A DNA stretch of 64,000 nucleotides from Coffea arabica (Eukaryota; Streptophyta; Magnoliopsida; Gentianales; Rubiaceae), in the NCBI RefSeq assembly GCF_036785885.1, contig NC_092310.1:4216001-4280000 (forward strand), written 5' to 3'. The notes under the pieces were generated by a model that saw only the letters and a program-made list of their open reading frames with translations, ran no database searches and had not been told where the DNA came from. Below, one piece after another: positions 1 to 12,689 of the stretch. Position numbers and translations under genes: made by a program. Each line of letters begins with the position of its first letter. The first letter of the stretch is position 1.

Positions 1-170
1 ACCAAGTGGCGACTCCTATTTTTTCTTAAAAACCCTTTTAGACTAAATTTTGGACCCAAATTGTCGCATTCTTTTTAAGTCCCATTCTAGGTCTTTTTTC
101 ATTTATTATTAATAAATCACATCTTTTTATAAACACTTTCTTTTTCATCGCGAAAAAATGGGGCGCGACA
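1..170 (+). mobile_element. 3' end of a Tat/Ogre-like Ty3/Gypsy LTR
   Basis: The first 170 bases match the 3' part of the long LTR at the right edge of the window (around 63590-63808), starting with the same 'accaagtggcgactcctat' type text (gg replaced by aa in the right copy). The copy ends in GGGGCGCGACA at 160-170, a CA end of the kind expected for an LTR. No primer-binding site follows, so this is the end of a 3' LTR or solo LTR rather than a 5' LTR. The family assignment (Tat/Ogre) is from recalled sequence style and is moderate. Confidence 0.55.
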
Positions 171-2590
171 ATATTTACTTGGTTATTTGATGATATTATT
201 TTGAACAAGTTATTTATTACTTTTGCTCTTCTTATCATAATTAACCGGTCATTAATTATGATAATCTTAAGATGTTAAGTTTGCAATAAAAATTCGAGTT
301 TAACACTAGTTTAAGGAAGTGATAAATCTAAGGAGTACACTTACGAGAGTAGAGGTGTACCTATATGGCTTTAGTGACTTGTTTCGTATAATTTTATAAT
401 AGAAATGAACTTTAGTTAATTCATAACCACGAGAACAGGTATAGTTTAATTATAAGTATAGTTGATTCACTATGAGAGTAGGTTTCACATACATTAGGAA
501 ATTACGACATGACTAGCTAAGATAATAATATTCACTAACTAGTAACTTCATTTACAAGAGTAGTGAAGAATTCCATACCTCTAGGAGCTTTCTAATGTTA
601 ATTTTATTACTTTTACTTCATGCTTATAGTCTAAATAAAAAAAGAGTTCGAAATCACGATAATTGAAAATTTTTCATGTGGGTTCGACCCTTAATACCCT
701 ATACACGCTCTCGACTCGTATACTTGCGAAAAATCGCATGTGGGGTATTTAGGATTTATAAATGTAAATTTTGATTATGGATGAGTGAATTGATATATGT
801 ATACCCTGTGCTCGTCAGTGGATCTTAGTAGGTTGCTAAGAGAGTTTGAGGAAATTGACAATATTGAGAATCAGCTTAGGGACGAAATTGCAACTACCAC
901 TGAGACCTTGGAGGTTTCTAAAAACAAAGTATTTGAACCGAAGACTTTAATGAAGGATCTTGAAGCTAGGGAACTTAGGTCCAATAGGCTAGTGTTCTTA
1001 AGATCCTTCAATCCTCTACTTTAGCTCACTCTATTATCTAAACTAATCAAGAATGTTAACTGAGTAAAATAACCATAATGTTAAATCAATGCAAGAAAAA
1101 TTAACAACTTGAAGAAACTCAACTAACCACAAATATTTTAGGGTATAGAATTCACTAAATGCACCTAACTCTGGATGAAATGTCAATCATCACTAATGCA
1201 CTTGTCTTGCCAAAGATGCATTTTACTCAAATCATCGGAACTGGCTCTCGCCAATGAACCAAATCTAATCAACATTATAGTTTCCCTACTTTCATGGTGA
1301 AATTACAAGTGTGAAAACTTAATCTAGATCTAGAAATCCCAAAAATATCCACCTTAGTGTACCACTACTTTCGTATGCCTACTCCTTAGATTCCGCCTAT
1401 TTCATTTCCATCATTATCAACTACTTTGATAGATTAACAACTCTTATGGCTTACAAATGGTGATCAAACATTCACAAGTGTTAAAGTAAGAATAAATGAA
1501 CTAGTAAGTATAAGAAATAGCAATAATCAACTTTATTCAACTATAATCAAGGTACAAATAGTTTCATCTATTCCTAGAACAAGAAAATTTAGCTAGATAT
1601 AGTAGATTTAACAATAAAACTCGTATCTTCAATGTTACTAATCATTAATGAAACAACAAAGAGGGTAAAGAGGAAGAAATGCTCATTCAAGTGAAGAAAT
1701 AAAATCTCTGAGTTTCATCATCGTCGATGCCATCAAAATTACATTGTTACACCAAGAGTTCTTCAAGTTCTTCAAGAGAAATATAAACTAGATCTAAAAC
1801 TACACTAAGCTAAGTTAGAGAAGAAAAATAAAAAATGTTGTTCTTCTTGTCAAGAGCTAATCTCTCACTCCAACAATTTGTTTCTTCCTTAATAAGAGTC
1901 AAGAAAGAAGCTCGTAGAACCATCGAAAGTTTGTACAAGTTGTCCATTTATGTCTTGTTAAAGATGGAAAAAGAAAAAATTATGTAAGTTGGCAACTTGC
2001 AATCATCTTCTAATCCCTCGAGGGATTCTTTCAGGGATTATGTGGAGCATGTGATTCTCTGCTTTTCTCTTTGAAGTTAACATTCTGTCCATAATCTCTT
2101 GCAAAATCCGATGAGTAACCCTTGAGGGTTCTTGTCTCTTCTTCTTCTTCTTCGTCTTCTTTTGAAGTTTCATCCTTGAATTGCACCACCTTTTTTAGAC
2201 GTTATTGTGACTTCTCAAGTTTCTAATCCTTACTTTGTTAGTTCACTATTTCACTTCCAATTGAGTTTGATCATTTTCCCTACAAAACAAAGAAATTTTG
2301 CAAGTAAAATGACAAAATCACAACTAATTCATTTATCAATTCAATGTGCAAATTAAAGACAAAAATGAATAACTTATACGAATTAACCTTACAAATTGAC
2401 TCAAAAACAATATGAAATACCTTCAAAAAGATTACAAAATTAGCCATTGTCATCAAGTATGTCAATTGAGGGCCTGGTATCATGTATGCTTTTACTATTT
2501 AGGGTATTTGTTATGGGTACACTTAGGTACCCTACTGTAACTTTTTTTTTTGTCTTTTAACTTTTTTACTTGAACCACTTTTGATCCAGA
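171..2590. other. Gene-free stretch, probable LTR-retroelement debris
   Basis: I see no supported gene here. Text around 660-760 (a 'gggttcgacccttaatacc' style phrase) and 1190-1900 reads like degraded LTR-retrotransposon leader or LTR sequence, in part on the minus strand. A 75-codon open frame at 797-1024 has a hydrophilic, coiled-coil-like composition but no recognisable domain, and I do not call it a gene. Confidence 0.35.
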
Positions 2591-2599
2591 TGCTTTAAT

Positions 2600-2725
2600 T
2601 TGGGAAAATGTAATCCACCAATTGTATTTGTGAATCAATTCAGTACCTTTGAAACTGCTCCATTGGGAAAATGTAATCCACCAATTGTATTTGTGAATCA
2701 ATTCAGTACCTTTGAAACTGCACCA
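2600..2725. repeat. Perfect-looking 63-bp tandem duplication
   Basis: Two adjacent copies of a 63-bp unit (2600-2662 and 2663-2725) differ only near their last bases (gctcc versus gcacc). The period is a multiple of three, so an open frame at 2600-2821 carries a 21-residue repeat. No homology is recognised for that frame and it may be fortuitous. Confidence 0.85.
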
Positions 2726-2890
2726 TTTAGACTAATAATTTTAGCCGTCGCTACCCGTCAAATCAATGTGAACATTGGCAAACATGAGCTACCCACAAAG
2801 AAAACTGGAGGATGGTTATGATCTTGAGGTGTGAAAATGATCGTTATTCTTAAAGTTTTATTTGTCCCACTACAAAAGTAATTTTCTTCT

Positions 2891-3928
2891 AGGCTAAGCC
2901 AGCTAATTTCTCAGAATATACATCAAAAAAAGAAAAGTCCGACAAATATAGCTGTGACGCGGGTGTGGTACAAAACTATAGCCGTCATGCCTAGTCACAA
3001 CAAGTTTTTTTTAAGGGCAGCAGGCTACAGTGCACAATCGGCACCATAGCCAATGGAGTTTTTTTTTATTTATTTAAAGGCAGCTGGCTGACGTGCTGAC
3101 TGTGCACGATAGCTAGGGAGAACAGAAAAAAAAAAAGAAAAAAGGAATCGTTCAGTCAAAGGCACCAAGCCTTGACAGGTGAAGCATCTCAAATTTCCCT
3201 GAGCTTCTGCTCTCAGAAAAATCTTATTGGCAAAACAGCCTAGCACTACTGCTACCACTAGTATTGAGTTAGCTCATTTTTTCGATAAGCCCGCTTATCT
3301 GAAGGTTGTGATGATGATGTTAACTTTTAAAGCAAGTGGGTCAGCGGGCAACCCGGATGGCAAATGTGACGGGGAGGAGGAGAGATGAGGCGTTTGAGGG
3401 GATCCATCCATATTTCTGGGGTTGGGTCTCTCTCTGTTTTCTATTTCAATGTTTTCCTCACATCATTGCAACGGGTTTTGCAGCCATGACAGTGTCATTT
3501 TCTCTTTCTGATGCTTTTAATTGTAGCCGTGAGTTGGTCTGAAATGGAACTTGTGAGGCCCCGTTTACCTTTCTGTCACCAATGTTCTGTGTTCTCTTGG
3601 CTGCAGTGATGATTTTTCTTAGTTGTGATTTGGGCATGGATGAAATCGTGGACTCGTATCTTGGTGGTGCAGCCCTGATGGCATGTGAGATGAAAAGAAT
3701 TTAAAGATGGGTTCTTTCTTCTCTTTCATGCAACTGGGTTTGTGCAGCTATGGCAGCGTCTTTCCTTTTTTTCTAAAAAACTCAGCACGGTAGCCCTTTT
3801 AAAAAAAAACTTGCTGCCATGCTGACTAGGCACGACAGTTATAATTTTGTACCACTTCCGTATCAGAGCTACATTTGGCAGACTTTTCTTTTTTTGACAT
3901 ATATTCTGAGAAATTAGCCGGCTAAGCC
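2891..3928. mobile_element. Non-autonomous DNA element with about 150-bp terminal inverted repeats
   Basis: The left end (2891-3040, starting AGGCTAAGCCAGCTAATTTC) is repeated in inverted orientation at 3780-3928 with scattered mismatches. The match includes the CAAAAAAAGAAAAGTC block and the 'gcctagtca' block. The roughly 740-bp interior has no transposase-like frame. I could not find a convincing target-site duplication, so the superfamily is not assigned. Confidence 0.65.
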
Positions 3929-4024
3929 AAACTACCACCAACATACAACAAAATAGAGAAATTACCCAAAAAAGATTTAGAGAAAATACAGTAAAATATA
4001 TAATTTCTCATGAAGAATGATAAT

Positions 4025-5338
4025 GTAAATAACACTTTGCCTTCCTAAACTATAGGGTTAGTCATACATTGCCTCCAGACTATACTTTGCCTCCACGAAT
4101 GAAAAAATGTGCACTTCCCCCCTATCCTAGTGAATGTTAGGCCCTCAAAACATATGAAAAATTTTCTTCCAGCTTTTGCGCATGGTACTGTATTCACACT
4201 TTGTTCCTCCCTTCAGCCTAATAAAAAGACGTGCTCTTTGCTTTAAAATTAGCAACTCTATATGTAATATATTGAACCAATAAGAAAGTTATGATATACT
4301 TTTAATATTTAAAACTAACACACTTTATGCTAAAACATTATTGATGAAAAGTTCCATATAGTTTCAAATATATAGTTCTTCAAAAATAAACTTTCTATAA
4401 CATTTCTCTACAATGTAATTTTGTAAGTTTTTTCTTCAAGACAGAGTTAAAACCAATTATAGTTAAGAATGTGCTATAATCATATGCCATAATATCCTTT
4501 AAAATATTTAAAATTAACTCTAAAATCATTAAACTCAAAGAATTAGAAAAATGAATTATGTAAGAGTTTAATCAATTTGATATTAACATAAAATGTTGAC
4601 AAAACACTATCAATAAAAAATTTAAAAGCACTTGTCAAAAACTAAACATCAAAAGATAGTGTTCGATATAAGTTTAAACAAAAAAAAAAACAGTTATGTG
4701 CTTTTACTTAATCAACCTAAAAAATATAGATATGTTTTTAAATTACGATATTTGCTCCAAGAGTAAGAAATTGTATTTGTACTTCATTGATATCAACTTC
4801 ATTAAAATTTTACATAACTCATTTTTTTATTTTTTGAGGTTAAAGTTTGAAAGTTTATTTTATACATTTCAAAAGATATTATGGCACATGACATTATTTA
4901 TAGTACATTTTTTACTATGGAACTTTTTAATTCTATCTTGAAGAAAACATACAAAAATACATAGCAAGAAAATGTTAATAGTAAAGTGATTATATACAAA
5001 GTTTATTTTAAAGAACTATATATATATATATGGTATTTTTCATCAGTAATATTTTGGTCTAAAGTATGTTAGTTTTAAGTACTATAATTATACTATAACT
5101 TTCTTATCAGTTCAATTTACATATACAAACTTGCAAATTATTAAAGCAAAGTGTACATTTTTTTTTTTGTCCAAGGGAGCAAAGTGTGAATAATATTAAG
5201 GGCAAAGTTGAAAGCAAAATTTTCACATATTTTGAGGATCTAACATTTACTAGGATAGAGAGGTAAAGCGTATACTTTTTTGGATTAGGGAACAAAGTGG
5301 AACTGCCCTATAGTTCAGGGGCAAAGTGTTATTAACCC
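4025..5338. mobile_element. Long palindromic (foldback) element, about 1.3 kb
   Basis: The whole segment reads as one imperfect palindrome. The left arm from AATAACACTTTGCC at 4028 matches the reverse complement of the right arm ending at 5338 (…GTTATTAACCC), and the match continues inward for roughly 600 bp per arm with the centre near 4680. No coding capacity is visible; short frames inside are AT-rich noise. The ends resemble GGGTTAAT-type Mutator-like foldback MITEs such as the one at 45842, but I found no TSD here. Confidence 0.75.
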
Positions 5339-6768
5339 TTTATTTTATAAACAAAAGAAGTTCCACTGAATGGGCACTTTATGACCAGACATCGTGACCT
5401 CACTGTAGAGGCATCTTTTCCCTAAGAAATTAATCGACTTTTAGACAAAGAAAGGTGCCCAATGAGTACGTTGTAAAGGATTCAGTTTTGATTCCAATGA
5501 TCATTGAACTGGCCGCTGAGCCTGTACAATATGGTTCATTGTAAAGGCAAAAATGATACACAAATAGCTAAATTCGTTTTCAGAGCCCGATTGAGAGTAA
5601 TTTGCAAGAGACTAAACTATTGCAAGTGAATAAACGATCAGCATCTTTAAGCTTCTACCCTTGCATCATCATCCACTTTTGGGTTTTTCAATGGAACAAT
5701 TGATACACCAAAAAAGCTGACTGAAAAGTAATTTAGAGGCAACTAAAATAAATGCACCATTTGGTTCACAGTCGGATTGTTATTAAACTACTTTTGGAGT
5801 ACACTATCTACATTAAATTATTTGCGCAAGTGCTTGTAAAACGTGTATCATATTTGCTGTTTTTTTTAGGTCTACAAGTAGCTATTACATTAGAATTGCA
5901 CTATTTGTGCCATTCACATGTATATCAACTTGAGATAATTTCAAGAACTTCCCTTGAGATTTTTCACGATTGCGATCTCCTCCTTTAAGGTTTAAAAGAA
6001 CACACTAACTTCCTTTGGTATTAAGAATGAACTATAATAACCTTCACAAAAACTAGAAATCCTAAGTAAAAAAAAGGACCTTTAAAGAGAAAAAAGAAAG
6101 GGAAACCTTTCTCGCTAGCCCCTCGTTTTTTAAAAACTCTAACCTCATCTCATCAGGTATAATAGATTCCATTTTGAGTGGCTTTTGCTCCACTATACGA
6201 AGTGCCGACCAACAAGTAGGAATGCATTTGTCAAAAGGAGTCTCTTCGAAAATTACATAGCAAAGGAAAAATGAAAAAAGAAAATCTCAAGAACTAGAAA
6301 TGGGCACCTCCAAAACATGGCTCAAATTTTTTCGCAAAAAATCACCTTTAGATTTTTTACCAAATAGATAAACATGATATTTGACTTCTTTTGGCAACTA
6401 ATTATTTACAGAAATCATACTGGGGCAATCTAGGATATTTGTTGTATTTTTTTTCATACACTGCCAATTACCAAGGATATTTTTTATCGACTGCTACTTC
6501 CTTGAATAAATTATGGCATAATTTCCTAAGGCATGTGAAATCTATTTTTGCTAGTGAATAAGTTTTATCTATAACTACTATACCTACTTTTGTAGTTATG
6601 AAGCTAACTATAGGTTCTTTTATTTCTAGGAAATAACATGGAATAAATTAAAAAGCCATAAAAGTGTATCTCTACTTCTGTAAGTGTATTTTTTATATTT
6701 AGTACTTTTTGAACTAACATTAAATCACAACATTCATTGATAATCCAACACCTTCAGATAATCATAAT
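5339..6768. other. Intergenic stretch without recognised features
   Basis: AT-rich DNA with only short frames, such as 78 codons at 5752-5988, that show no recognisable domain. Nothing supported was seen. Confidence 0.4.
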
Positions 6769-6784
6769 TAATGGCCAGTTAATC

Positions 6785-6876
6785 TTTTTTTTTCTAAGTA
6801 TAAGCAGGATGATTCGAACCCGAAACCTCCTGCTTACATTCCCTCCCCCCGTGCCACCCAACCCATCCCTCCCCCC
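6785..6876 (-). mobile_element. tRNA-derived SINE, minus strand, with 16-bp TSD
   Basis: A 92-bp insert is flanked by identical 16-bp direct repeats, TAATGGCCAGTTAATC at 6769-6784 and 6877-6892. On the minus strand the insert ends in a run of A (the T-run at 6785-6793). It carries an RNA polymerase III B-box-like motif, GGGTTCGAATCATCC, near 6817-6831. It begins in a G-rich segment with a weaker A-box-like region. The features fit a short tRNA-derived SINE copied by LINE machinery. The 5' end may be truncated. Confidence 0.8.
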
Positions 6877-6892
6877 TAATGGCCAGTTAATC

Positions 6893-7704
6893 ATGATTAA
6901 TATAACTCAATAACTTGTTCAAGATAATAGCATCAAATAACTAAGAAAATATCACATAATAATAATAATAGATAATTCATCCAAAACCCAAGGCATTAAA
7001 CTTGCAATTCATAAAGCAAATGCAAACAAGATCCGAACTTGTGTATTAACTAAACATAGAAATCAAATGCAAAAATAAAGAGTTGAAAAGAAAAAACTGT
7101 TATCATTTGAGTTTCCAACCTCTCCTTCTTCATCCTTGTCGAACTAAATATACAAGAGCAGATGTACTAATTCATCTTCATCTACATAAATTGCTGCAAC
7201 CAAACGAACAAATAAATTAAGGGAGTTAGACTGAACAGAGGAGATGGTATCTCAGTAAAAAAGAATAAGAGATCAAATTGACAGGATATATGAAATGGCC
7301 ATCTATTACAAATTTTTCTTCATTCTTGGGGTGATAAAATAATAATGATCCTTACATTAAGGACCAAAATTGATATGAGCAAAAAACGAACTAAACAAAG
7401 ATTTTTTTGTTTGGATAGGATATTATTTGAAATATTATTTAGAATAAATACTGTAGCACTTTTTGTGATGTGATATATGTGAGATAAAAAGGTGGTTGGA
7501 AATATAAAAAGGTGGATTGGAAAATGTGTTTATGATGCAAGCGAAATGTTATTTGGGATAAGTTCACTATCCAAATAACTTACCAAGTTTTTTTTGCAGG
7601 GACATTAATCAGATGATTGCAAAGTTCCTGTTTCGATTCTCAAACTCTTTTTCTTTCCCCTTTTGTGACTGTTGTCTAAGATCCAATTTAGCTTTTGGTT
7701 AAGT
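6893..7704. other. Intergenic DNA containing a small MITE (7409-7579)
   Basis: Most of this stretch shows nothing recognisable. At 7409-7579 a roughly 170-bp MITE-like segment begins GTTTGGATAGG and ends CTATCCAAATAAC. Inside is a block around CTGTAGCACTTTTTGTGATG, a dispersed repeat motif I recall from many dicot genomes. The ends are inverted relative to each other (GGATAG / CTATCC). Confidence 0.55.
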
Positions 7705-8118
7705 GTTATACCATTTTGGTTGCCATCTCCAAGAAGTACAGAATCCCTTGATGGAAGAATTATACCAGGTTGACAAAGACTTCCAACAAAGTATCCTGCA
7801 AAGCAATTGGCGGGCACATACGTTAACAAAATCCCAGACTCTTCAACAGCTTTTCTTACTACCATTCTACCATCAAACGTGGCACTTCCTGGTTCCATAG
7901 CATTGCCCATTCTTGCAATATCAGTTCCAAACTCAGATGACAAGAATCTCTGCATTTAATTTTGCACATATTAAGAAGTAAATAAACTAGGATTAGACTT
8001 CTGCCTGGCAATATATTACGTATCTTGACATTTCCAGCCTCTTTGATGGCCTTGACAAGCTCGACTTGAAGTAAAATATGGTGGGATCGAATATGAACCC
8101 CAGAAATTGCACAGGTAA

Positions 8119-8385
8119 TGTTGAAGATTTCCAACAATTATGGCTTGATTGTGTTGAAGATTGCCAAAATTATGACTTGCTTGTCCCAAAATTATGGCTT
8201 AATTATAGTCTATTATTACTCTTTACCTTGTACAATTGTATTTTGTATCTAGCTAGAATTGTAACTTAGTTCATAGCTCTAGTTTAGGCAAGTTTTGTAT
8301 TATAAATTCATTCTCAAGCATTGTACAGAGATTATGGAAATCATAATACAAGAAAATCTCCTTAAGTCTGATTGTCATTTTTACA
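8119..8385 (+). repeat. 5' LTR of Copia element 1
   Basis: 267 bp from TGTTGAAG to TTTACA. It contains a 12-bp segment (around 8152-8163, TGTGTTGAAGAT) absent from the 3' LTR, apparently a local partial repeat of the LTR start. Confidence 0.93.
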
Positions 8386-8476
8386 TGGTATCAGAGCAGG
8401 TCTGATACTAATCTTTTCGAAGGTTTCCCTCATCTTGTCAATAGCACATTGCTCCAGTCAGGGAACTCTCTCGATA

Positions 8477-11400
8477 ATGAACCTTTTTCAATATCCAACA
8501 TCACCATATTTTCTCACATCGGCTGATTACACCAATTCTTCCCTTGTGGCCGTGCTGCTTGATAGAGATAATTATCAGAGATGGAGAAGGGCGATGTTGA
8601 ACGTGCTCCGGGCTAAAAACATGCTCAGATTAAATGGAGTTTTGAAGAAACCAACAGACAACCCTCTAGAAGCACTCGCTTGGAACAAGTGCGATGGTCT
8701 GGTAATTTCTTGGTTGACTAACTCCATCAATCCTATTTTGTATGATTCTATTGTCTACCATGAAACTTCTCTTGATCTGTGGAAAGATTTAGAAGAAAGG
8801 TTTGGACATTCACATGAACCACACATTCATGAACTCCGTCGTGAGATTGCGACAATGACCCAAGGAGCAACCAGCATGTCATCTTTCTTTACCCGCCTAA
8901 AAGGTGTATGGGATGAACTTAATTCTCATATGACAATTCCGAAGTGTACCTGTGATGCAGCAATGGCATGGCAGGCTGAGAGAGATAAAGAAAAAGTTCA
9001 TCAATTCCTTTTGGGTTTGAACAACAGTTTTAAAACACTTCGTTCTTAGATCTTGGCTATGGAGCCTCTCCCCATCTTGAATAGAATCTATTCAATGGTT
9101 GTAACAAAGGAGAAAGAGTTGAGTATCACTCAGCCCAAAGAGATGGAATCAGCTGGTGCCTTGGCTGTTCAAAATCAACCCAATGTTATTGCTGGCCGTT
9201 TTCAACCTAATACTCCTGCCAACCGTAGCAAAAGAAGTCGACCAAGGCCCCGATGTGATCATTGTCATAAAAATGGACACACAATAGATCGTTGTTGGGA
9301 ACTGATTCGGTATCCAACCAATTGGCAGCCAAAAGGGAAGACTAAAACTAATCTCACTACTGCCAACCTTTGTCGAGAGGAAACTTCTTCTGACTATAAG
9401 CAGCAAGGACTCAACGAAGTGCCATCGCAGCCACCAGTTTTCACCCTAGAGCAGTATCAGCAGATTTTGAATCTTTTGAGTCATGAAAAGAATCCTGGTT
9501 TGGCTAATTTTGCAGGTAGTAAACACTCCTCTCTTAATTGTGTTGAAACATCCTCCTGGCTTTTAGATTCAGGTGCAACTGACCATTTTTCCAATCAGAA
9601 AAGTTCCTTGCAGGATCTCCATCCAATACCCAATAAACCTATTTACCTTGCAGTTGGAACCATAAGAAATATTAATGAAGAAGGAGCCTATAGTTTTTCA
9701 GATCAACTTAAGATTTCTAAAGTACTATTTGCTCCAGATTTTCAATGTAACCTCTTTTCTGTTAGCAAACTGACTCGAGAACATAATTGTTCTATTTCTT
9801 TTTCCCCTGACTTTTGCCTTATTCAAGACCTTTTCTCAAAGAAGCTGATTGGAGTGGGTAGGCAACGAGGTGGACTGTATTACCTTCAAAAGGGTAATCA
9901 TCAACGTGCGACGTATGCAGCTGCGAGTTCAATGGAATTGTGGCATCAACGTCTCGGTCATCCCTCTCAGGATCGTTTTTTAAGCATTCCCAATTTATCC
10001 CATTTACAATTTAAGAGTGATTGTCTTATTTGCCCAAGAGCGAAAGGCTCAAGACATCCCTTTGGTCCTAGTAATAAAAGATCTACATTTGTTTTTGATT
10101 TGGTGCATATAGATATTTGGGGTCCATATCACACACCATCATGAAGTGGTGCACATTAGTTTCTTACCATTGTCGATGATTTTTCTAGATCTGTGTGGAC
10201 TTTTTTAATGAAACATAAAAGTGATGTTTCACAAATTTTTATGAATTTTTACAATTTTGTTTTAACCCAATTTGGTGCTAAAATAAAAGGTGTTCGAAGT
10301 GACAATGCTCATGAATTAGTTGAAGAGACTTTAAAATCCTTTTACAATGAAAAAAGAATTTTTAATCAAACTTCTTATGCCAGTACTCCACAACAGAATG
10401 GCATTGTGGAGAGAAAACATAGAGATATTTTACATATCGCTTGAGCACTACACTTCCAGGCCTATTTGCCCTTAAAGTTTTGGGGAGAATATGTTCTTAC
10501 TGCAACATATCTTATTAATCAACTTCCCACTAGAGCTTTAGGCGGTAAAACCCCTCATGAGCTTTTGTTTAATAAAACACCATCCCATGATCACTTGCGT
10601 GTTTTTGGTTGTCTTTATTTTGCCATCAATCCAATGCATTCAAAGGATAAATTTCAACCTAAAACTCGTACTTGTGTGTTTGTTGGGTATCCTTCGGACA
10701 AAAAGGGTACAAAGTTTATGACTTGGAAACTCAAAAGTTTTTTGTATCCGGTGATGTGAATTTTTATGAGAATATTTTTCCTTTCCAAAAACCTTCATTT
10801 GAGTTTTTTAAGGAAAAACCTTTGCTTCAAACAACTCAATTTCCTGAGTTAGATGAGTTTTTTTATGAATTACCTGTTGAGTCTTTTAATTACCCTAGTA
10901 ATTCCAATGATTCTCTTGAACTGCCTAGTTCTACACCAAGTATAGAAAATGACCAACTCCATGGAACTTCACGAAATCGCCGTCCACCAGACTACTTGAA
11001 GGATTATTATTACAATCTTCCTGGTGGGCCAACTCACTCCAACTCTGTTTCCTCAACCAAACAATATCCTATCTCTTCATAAATTACTGATCTTGCCTTT
11101 TCACCACAGCATCAAACCTTTCTTGCAGCAATATTAGCCGATCAGGAGCCTTCATCTTACTCAGAGGCTCAAAATAATGCAAAATGGGTATCTGCTATGA
11201 AGGAAGAATTAGCTGCTCTAGAGGCAAATCATACATGGGACCTTCAACCTCTACCAGATGGGGAACGACCTATTGGATGTCATTGGGTCTATAAGATGAA
11301 GCATAAATCTGATGGGTTAGTAGAACGTTACAAAGCTAGGCTTGTAGCCAAGGGCTATACGTAAATTGAGCGGTTAGACTACAAAGAAACTTTTTCTCCA

Positions 11401-12682
11401 GTAGCAAAATTAACCACTATTCGATGTTTACTTGCTATTGCAGCATCTAAGCAGTGGGAATAACATCAGCTGGATGTCCATAATGCCTTTCTCCATGGTG
11501 ACCTCCATGAGGAGATCTATATGCTTCCACCACCCATATACCTTCAACTAGGGGATACTCGCGTATGTCGGCTCAATAAATCTCTCTATGGGCTCAAACA
11601 AGCTTCAAGAGAATGATTTTTTAAATTATCATCAACCCTTAAGACCTACCGCTTTGTACAATCCTGAGCCGATTCATCCTTATTTACTTGGCAGTCTAAC
11701 AATATGTTTCTTGCTATCCTAGTGTATGTTGATGACATGGTTATTGCAGGGAATGACTCAGCTCAGTGTAGCCATCTGAAACCATTTTTGGCAACCCAAT
11801 TCCATCTCAAAGATCTTGGACGTCTCAAGTATTTTCTTGGTCTTGAAGTAGTTCACAGTCCAAAGAGCATTTTTCTTAGTCAACGAAAATATGCTCTGGA
11901 TATTCTTGCTGATGCAAGGTTGTTAGATGTCAAATCGAGCACAATGCCCATGCAACAGCAGCACCATTTGGGAACATCTACCAGTTTCTCACTTCATGAT
12001 CCTACTCCTTTTTTGACGTCTAATTGGTCGATTGCTCTATCTAACAATCACTCGACCTGACATCACTTACGCAGTTAATTTCTTGAGTCAATTCATGTAG
12101 ACGCCCATTACAGAGCACCAACAAGCTGCCTTTCGAATCCTGCGATACATTAAGGGTGCCCCAGGCCAAGGGTTATTCTTTCCTCGAGAGAATAGTTTCC
12201 AGTTACAAGGGTATTCTGATGTAGATTGGGGAGCCTGTCCTATCACTCGAAGGTCAACAACAGGATACTTTATGACACTTGGTGATGCGACTATTTCTTG
12301 GAAAACCAAGAAGCAGCCCACCGTAAGTCGATCTTCGGCAGAAGCAGAGTATAGAGCCATGGCTTCCGCTGCCAGTGAACTTATCTAGTTACGTATGTTG
12401 TTACGTGACTTTACAGTTGATCACTCTCAACCGATGCAGTTGTTCAGTGATAATCAAGCTGCTATGCATATTGCTTCTAATCCGGTTTATCATAAAAGAA
12501 CAAAGCATATTGAAATTGATTGTCATTTTGACCGAGAACACATTGAATCAAAGGCAATTGAGATAGCCTACATTCCTTCGGTGATTCAACCAGCAGATAT
12601 CTTTACTAAAGCCTTGAGTGATGATCAGTTCCATCGATTACTATCCAAGTTGGGTGTTTCATCCTTACACACTCCAACTTGA
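8477..12682 (+). pseudogene. gag-pol of Copia element 1, many stops and frameshifts
   Basis: The likely Gag start is the ATG at 8477. In order one sees a Copia-type Gag; a CX2CX4HX4C zinc knuckle at 9254-9295; the protease motif DSGA at 9566-9577; the HHCC-type pre-integrase segment with WHQRLGHP near 9940; an integrase core with the PQQNG motif near 10390; reverse transcriptase YVDD at 11725-11736; and RNase H from about 12220 to the TGA at 12680-12682. In-frame stops lie at 9047, 10142, 10442, 11080, 11362, 11461, 11614, 11665, 12098 and 12386. Frameshifts lie near 10700-10707 (AAAAAGGG run) and 12010-12016 (T run). It cannot encode functional protein. Confidence 0.92.
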
Positions 12683-12689
12683 GGGGGGC

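Noticed and set aside
6810..6835. tRNA gene
   Set aside because: Only a B-box-like stretch is present; no cloverleaf can be drawn and the 16-bp TSD identifies it as a SINE.
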